Below, one piece after another: positions 60,213 to 64,000 of a stretch of 64,000 bases of DNA. The DNA lies in NCBI GenBank assembly GCA_039105265.1, contig JAPFFF010000001.1, positions 10,230,001 through 10,294,000 of the forward strand. Reading direction: 5' to 3'. Within the stretch, counting starts at the first letter, position 1. Each line of letters opens with the position of its first letter. Below the pieces are notes generated by a model. It saw only the letters and a program-made list of their open reading frames with translations, ran no database searches and was not told the DNA's origin. The position numbers were made by a program, and so were the translations under genes. The DNA comes from Tritrichomonas musculus. Its lineage: Eukaryota > Parabasalia > Tritrichomonadida > Tritrichomonadidae.

Positions 60213-61667
60213 ATGTCGAATGAATCAAATACTCCAAATGATTCAAATCTCAACCTAGAATTCGAAAAAGATCCACCTATTTCATTTCGCTCTCTCCGCT
60301 ATACATCAATTATTAACGCTCTTAACTCACTTAAAATTTCAAATAGAAAAAAAATTAAAAAAACTCTTCGAATTGAACAAACGCAGGTGAAATTCTACAA
60401 AGAAGCATCTCGAAAATTTATCAATTCGCCTTTTATGCTTTTACTGGAAGTTATTCTTGTCGTTGTTTATACGTTAATTATCTCTTTTGAAATGACGGTA
60501 GACGAAGAAACTCATCAAGATGACTTTGTAGCCTTTAGGCTCACAGAATCACTGATTCTTGCAGTCCTTTGGTTTATATTAACAATGAGAATTATTAAAA
60601 ATTTTAGAAACCATTCATCCAAATCCCACAAAAAAAGAAAAAAGCCATGGATTTTCTTAGATATCATCGTTACAGTTTTAATTTCTTTCCCCAGTTCTTC
60701 GATTCCTTTTATTGCGAGCGGATTAAAAATTGATTATTTATGGCTTAAGAATCGTTTAAAATTTTTATATGTTTTTCAATCTTTAGCAATTCTCAAGCTT
60801 TTCTTTTTTATCAAACCGATGCGTAAGCTAATTGTGAAAATATTTGTTGAACCATTCTACAAATTATATCTTTTGGCGCTCATTTTATTAACTATCACAG
60901 TTTATACCATTTTTACAATTTACTTTTTCAAAGCTTATATTGAATCAGATAATCCTAATCTTAAATACCAATGCCGTTTCAAATCATTTTCATCTGCATG
61001 GACGACTGTTCTACAAATTATGACTTTTGACGAATGGAGCGAAATATATAACGATATAATACTTGTTGAAAACAAGTATAAAGTATATATTTTCATACTC
61101 TCATGGATTTGGATCGGAGGATTTATTTTTGCTCATCTTTTTGTTGGAATTTATGTTGACAACTTTATTGATCTCAAAGGCCGTCGACAAAAACAACAAA
61201 AGAAAATTGAAAAGAAATTACAAGAATATAGAAAACTTTTGCAAGAAAGTATGGATTTACAAAGAAATGCAAACAACGAAAAGAATAATGAAGCAAACAC
61301 AAAACCCAACCAAGATAAAAGAAAGAAAAATGATAATTTCACCACAGAATTTGAAGATGTTAAACAAATTGGATTGAGGCTGAAATCTCAAAGCATGCAA
61401 TTGAAAAAAATAATTAAAGAGTTTGATAAATCAAGAGTTATTTTTAAAAGAAAAGGACTATTTCAGACAATCAAAAAACTTGATTCATCTTTGAGCTTTT
61501 ACGGTGTAAATGACACTTTAATGTGGGATCTAGACAAAGAACCAACAAAAGAGTACTTAATGACTTTATATCAAATTTCACAAAATTTAGCTGAAAGAAG
61601 CCAACTTCGTGATTTACTGACATTAGTTTTACATGAAATTACAAATAATTCTGATCAATTGGAATAA
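60213..61667 (+). CDS. Single-domain voltage-gated-type cation channel, CatSper-like
   Basis: 484 residues. Six membrane segments: about 73-95, 110-128, 146-168, 178-200 (S4 region, few Arg/Lys), 215-240 and 291-315. The pore stretch FKSFSSAWTTVLQIMTFDEWSEIYND carries TFDEW at 271-275, the T-x-D-x-W filter signature of CatSper calcium channels. A long coiled coil with Lys/Gln repeats follows S6, as in CatSper proteins. One six-segment domain implies a tetramer. Likely a flagellar or plasma-membrane calcium channel. The weak S4 charge suggests altered or lost voltage sensing. Confidence 0.75.
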   Translation: MSNESNTPNDSNLNLEFEKDPPISFRSLRYTSIINALNSLKISNRKKIKKTLRIEQTQVKFYKEASRKFINSPFMLLLEVILVVVYTLIISFEMTVDEETHQDDFVAFRLTESLILAVLWFILTMRIIKNFRNHSSKSHKKRKKPWIFLDIIVTVLISFPSSSIPFIASGLKIDYLWLKNRLKFLYVFQSLAILKLFFFIKPMRKLIVKIFVEPFYKLYLLALILLTITVYTIFTIYFFKAYIESDNPNLKYQCRFKSFSSAWTTVLQIMTFDEWSEIYNDIILVENKYKVYIFILSWIWIGGFIFAHLFVGIYVDNFIDLKGRRQKQQKKIEKKLQEYRKLLQESMDLQRNANNEKNNEANTKPNQDKRKKNDNFTTEFEDVKQIGLRLKSQSMQLKKIIKEFDKSRVIFKRKGLFQTIKKLDSSLSFYGVNDTLMWDLDKEPTKEYLMTLYQISQNLAERSQLRDLLTLVLHEITNNSDQLE

Positions 61668-61919
61668 ATTGTTTTTATATGTTTTTATATATTATCTAAA
61701 TATTTGCGTTTATCGAATTAATATTGAATTTTTATTCTCCTAATACAATTCTAACCTCGAGTTATAATGATTAAGATAATAATACTCTATTTTAAAGCCT
61801 GCTGTAGATATTGAGGCATGTCAGTTAAATATTAATATTTATTATATACTGATGACATAAATAAAATAAAAATGCATTTAAAATAATACTTCTTTTAATA
61901 AACAACAAGTAAATCATGC

Positions 61920-63644
61920 TTATTTAAAAAATCCGGGACAAATTTGTTTCATGATTTTGCTTTTGTTGATCGAATCAGTAGCTCCAACAATGTATTGAAC
62001 TTGCCCACCAAATTGTACATTCCCCATTTGTCGAATAAATGCAGCTTCGGAAGGAGTAACACCACCAACAAAGAAAACCAAAATTTTTCTAACTTCACTA
62101 TCAACTCTATTCACAGGTTGGCCAACTACTGAAACGGGAACTTTTCTTTCTTCAAAAACCTTACCCCATGTGCCTGGCCAATCTCCCTGCGTAGCTTTTT
62201 CAACAACTCTAACTGTTGGCGGAACAAAATTATTACATATTCCACCCATTTGATCTTTCTTAAAAACGCCAAGAACATCAGAAAGCTGTTGCCATCCTTG
62301 AATAATATTTGAAGAAAGTAATTTCAGTTTTTCAAGGCCAATTATAACTTCATGCGATTTAAGTCCAAATTCCATTACAATTTCTTTTTCAATTTTTTGA
62401 ATTGTTCCTTTTGAATGATTTACTCCAACTATAGATTCTAAGAAAATCAATCGCAATGCATTCATCCAATCATTAAATATTGTTATATAATTTTCGGCAA
62501 AATCGATAATTGGAACTTGTGAGCAAACAAGATCAAATTCTTTCTGTATCATTATCTTTAAAAGAGGATCATTTTGTATTGATTTAGCAATTGCTGCATT
62601 GAGTAAGTCAAGAAAAAGGCTGAGTTTCGGTTTTTCATCAATTGCATCTTTCATCTTAAAACAATTTTCTTTGAAATTTTCATTTTTATATTCTTTTTCT
62701 TTTAAAATTCTATGCGTTTCTTTATATTCAGCAAGCTGATTATTAATAACTGTTGTTCCTTGGGCAATTTCAGAAAATCTTATTTCTTTATAAACTTTAA
62801 CATAGTCGTTTAAAACAATTCTTTGCTCACCATGCCCAACAAATTCAGGGACATGCAAAATACCATAGTTTATTCCAAATGTTTCATCAATGAGAGATTC
62901 AATTATTGAATATGTCATTAAAGGAGAAGTAAGATCGGACAAACGATCAATAATGACTAGAGAATCTATTTGAGGAATTGCAGAACTTGAAGATCCTGTT
63001 TGACTGATTATGCTTTGCATTAAATCTCTGACTTTTTCTGCGTTATATCCAAGTGTAAAAACTTGAGGAATAGTACCAAAAACCATTTGAATTTTCGCAA
63101 GACACCTTGCTGATGAATAAAGATCATTAAAATCGTTTTCAATAGCGATTTGATAAAAAGAGTTCACGCATGGCATTAAAAAGAAATCATTATCAACAGG
63201 GAGAAAATCAGCATGGAATTCTTGAACATATATTTCCTTGCTTGGGTGGGATGGCAATGATTGAACTGGTATAAAATTATGATTTTCAAGAACTTGCTGA
63301 ACAAATGCTGTAGTTCGCGGAATAAGAAGTAATGATTTTGTATAATTTGGCACACGCTGAAAAGCTTGACATACAGTTTCAATAGTATCTCTTTCTGCAG
63401 GAGAGATTATAATTAAAATTCCTTTTTCATCTGTAGGCTGAATTTCTGATAGATTTATAAAATTTTGAATTTCATTTCCTTCAATATGAGGATCGAGAAG
63501 AGATTTGACATAATCTTCGATGCAAGGAGGATATGATAATTTTCGACCTTCTTTTGGAAGTATTTTGATTAAATCTTTAAAGTCATTGTTTGATTGAGAC
63601 TTAAAAAGATTGAAAGCTAACTCTGAATTGGAGCTCTCGCTCAT
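61920..63644 (-). CDS. VPS33: Vps33-type Sec1/Munc18 protein
   Basis: 574 residues from a clear ATG, close to the usual 590-600. SM-protein landmarks: ILIIISPAERDTIE, SLVIIDRLSDLTSPLMTYSIIESLIDETFGI (the Vps33 DR-x-D-x-x-x-PL block, about 225-255), FVPPTVRVVEKATQGDW and KILVFFVGGVTPSEAAFIRQM at the C-terminus, typical of Vps33 (GGVT-x-x-E). Vps33 is the SNARE-binding subunit of HOPS/CORVET and drives endosome-lysosome fusion. Host housekeeping gene. Confidence 0.85.
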   Translation of the reverse strand: MSESSNSELAFNLFKSQSNNDFKDLIKILPKEGRKLSYPPCIEDYVKSLLDPHIEGNEIQNFINLSEIQPTDEKGILIIISPAERDTIETVCQAFQRVPNYTKSLLLIPRTTAFVQQVLENHNFIPVQSLPSHPSKEIYVQEFHADFLPVDNDFFLMPCVNSFYQIAIENDFNDLYSSARCLAKIQMVFGTIPQVFTLGYNAEKVRDLMQSIISQTGSSSSAIPQIDSLVIIDRLSDLTSPLMTYSIIESLIDETFGINYGILHVPEFVGHGEQRIVLNDYVKVYKEIRFSEIAQGTTVINNQLAEYKETHRILKEKEYKNENFKENCFKMKDAIDEKPKLSLFLDLLNAAIAKSIQNDPLLKIMIQKEFDLVCSQVPIIDFAENYITIFNDWMNALRLIFLESIVGVNHSKGTIQKIEKEIVMEFGLKSHEVIIGLEKLKLLSSNIIQGWQQLSDVLGVFKKDQMGGICNNFVPPTVRVVEKATQGDWPGTWGKVFEERKVPVSVVGQPVNRVDSEVRKILVFFVGGVTPSEAAFIRQMGNVQFGGQVQYIVGATDSINKSKIMKQICPGFFK

Positions 63645-64000
63645 TTTTATAAAGTTTATTAAAAAGTTATTATTATTTTCTTTTCAATTTACATATGTTG
63701 ATATCTTAGGAATTTAATATTATTCAACTAAACATATCTTTTTACAATATTTAAATATGAATATAAAATATAAATAATAATAATTATAATATTTTTCTAA
63801 GGAAAAACATGAAGAATAAGGATATCAAATAACAATAATAAAAAAGTATAAAACTCCGCAGCTTTTGGGGTATTGTTTTTTAATTTTCTGATGAAATATG
63901 CATAAAAATAGATCTTAAAAATAAGAGATCAATTAAATTTTAGAGATGCATCATTCAGTTTTTGATAAATATAAAATTCCATATATATATATTTTTGTTT
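63645..64000. other. AT-rich intergenic DNA at window end
   Basis: Upstream region of the Vps33 gene. No feature recognised. Confidence 0.6.

Overview
The window looks like nuclear DNA of a parabasalid flagellate, most likely a Tritrichomonas or Trichomonas relative. Four things point there: AT-rich intergenic DNA, a BspA-type leucine-rich-repeat gene fused to a DUF3447/ankyrin part, an ultrashort intron ending in TAACACACAG, and a GC-richer Maverick/Polinton element. The species is inferred, not shown.

Region 1 (1-6830): two tandem, paralogous, AT-rich genes for long fibre-like proteins (the first is cut by the window edge), then a block of GC-rich perfect hairpins. This looks like the right part of a second virus-like element of another lineage. 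A tRNA-Met(CAT) gene follows at 6830-6901.

Region 2 (7093-26454): an apparently whole 19.4-kb Polinton, bounded by a 5-bp target duplication (CAATT) and 503-bp terminal inverted repeats that look identical, so the insertion is recent. Recognisable parts are a packaging ATPase, a probable double-jelly-roll major capsid protein, a trimeric-fibre-like protein with seven YTK-E-DDK repeats, two small cationic amphipathic proteins, a retroviral-type integrase and a 1939-residue protein-primed-type DNA polymerase B. The polymerase also carries an HNH nuclease module and a C-terminal archaeo-eukaryotic primase (PrimPol) domain. Nearly every gene starts 2-22 nt after a shared T-rich motif (TATTTTT or TTTTTAA), which corrects several starts. 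A tRNA-like sequence lies in the one sizeable gap.

Region 3 (26455-64000): AT-rich host DNA. The Polinton sits in the 3' tail of a DUF3447-ankyrin-BspA gene. Beyond it are a BTB/coiled-coil/glycine-rich-domain protein, a DYRK-like pseudokinase, a URO-D family enzyme, an LMBR1-like membrane protein, tRNA-Ile with anticodon GAT, the axonemal ruler protein CCDC39, a calmodulin-like protein, a type II glycosyltransferase-like protein, a 71-residue protein whose gene holds a 25-nt intron, a UBR-box protein with an asparagine tract, a CatSper-like channel and Vps33. Between CCDC39 and calmodulin lie a nested pair of DNA transposons (a TA-flanked element inside a hAT-like element) and a decayed Mutator-like transposase.

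The most unusual items are the PolB-HNH-PrimPol polyprotein and its element-wide promoter grammar, the hairpin block beside the fibre genes, and the 25-nt intron.
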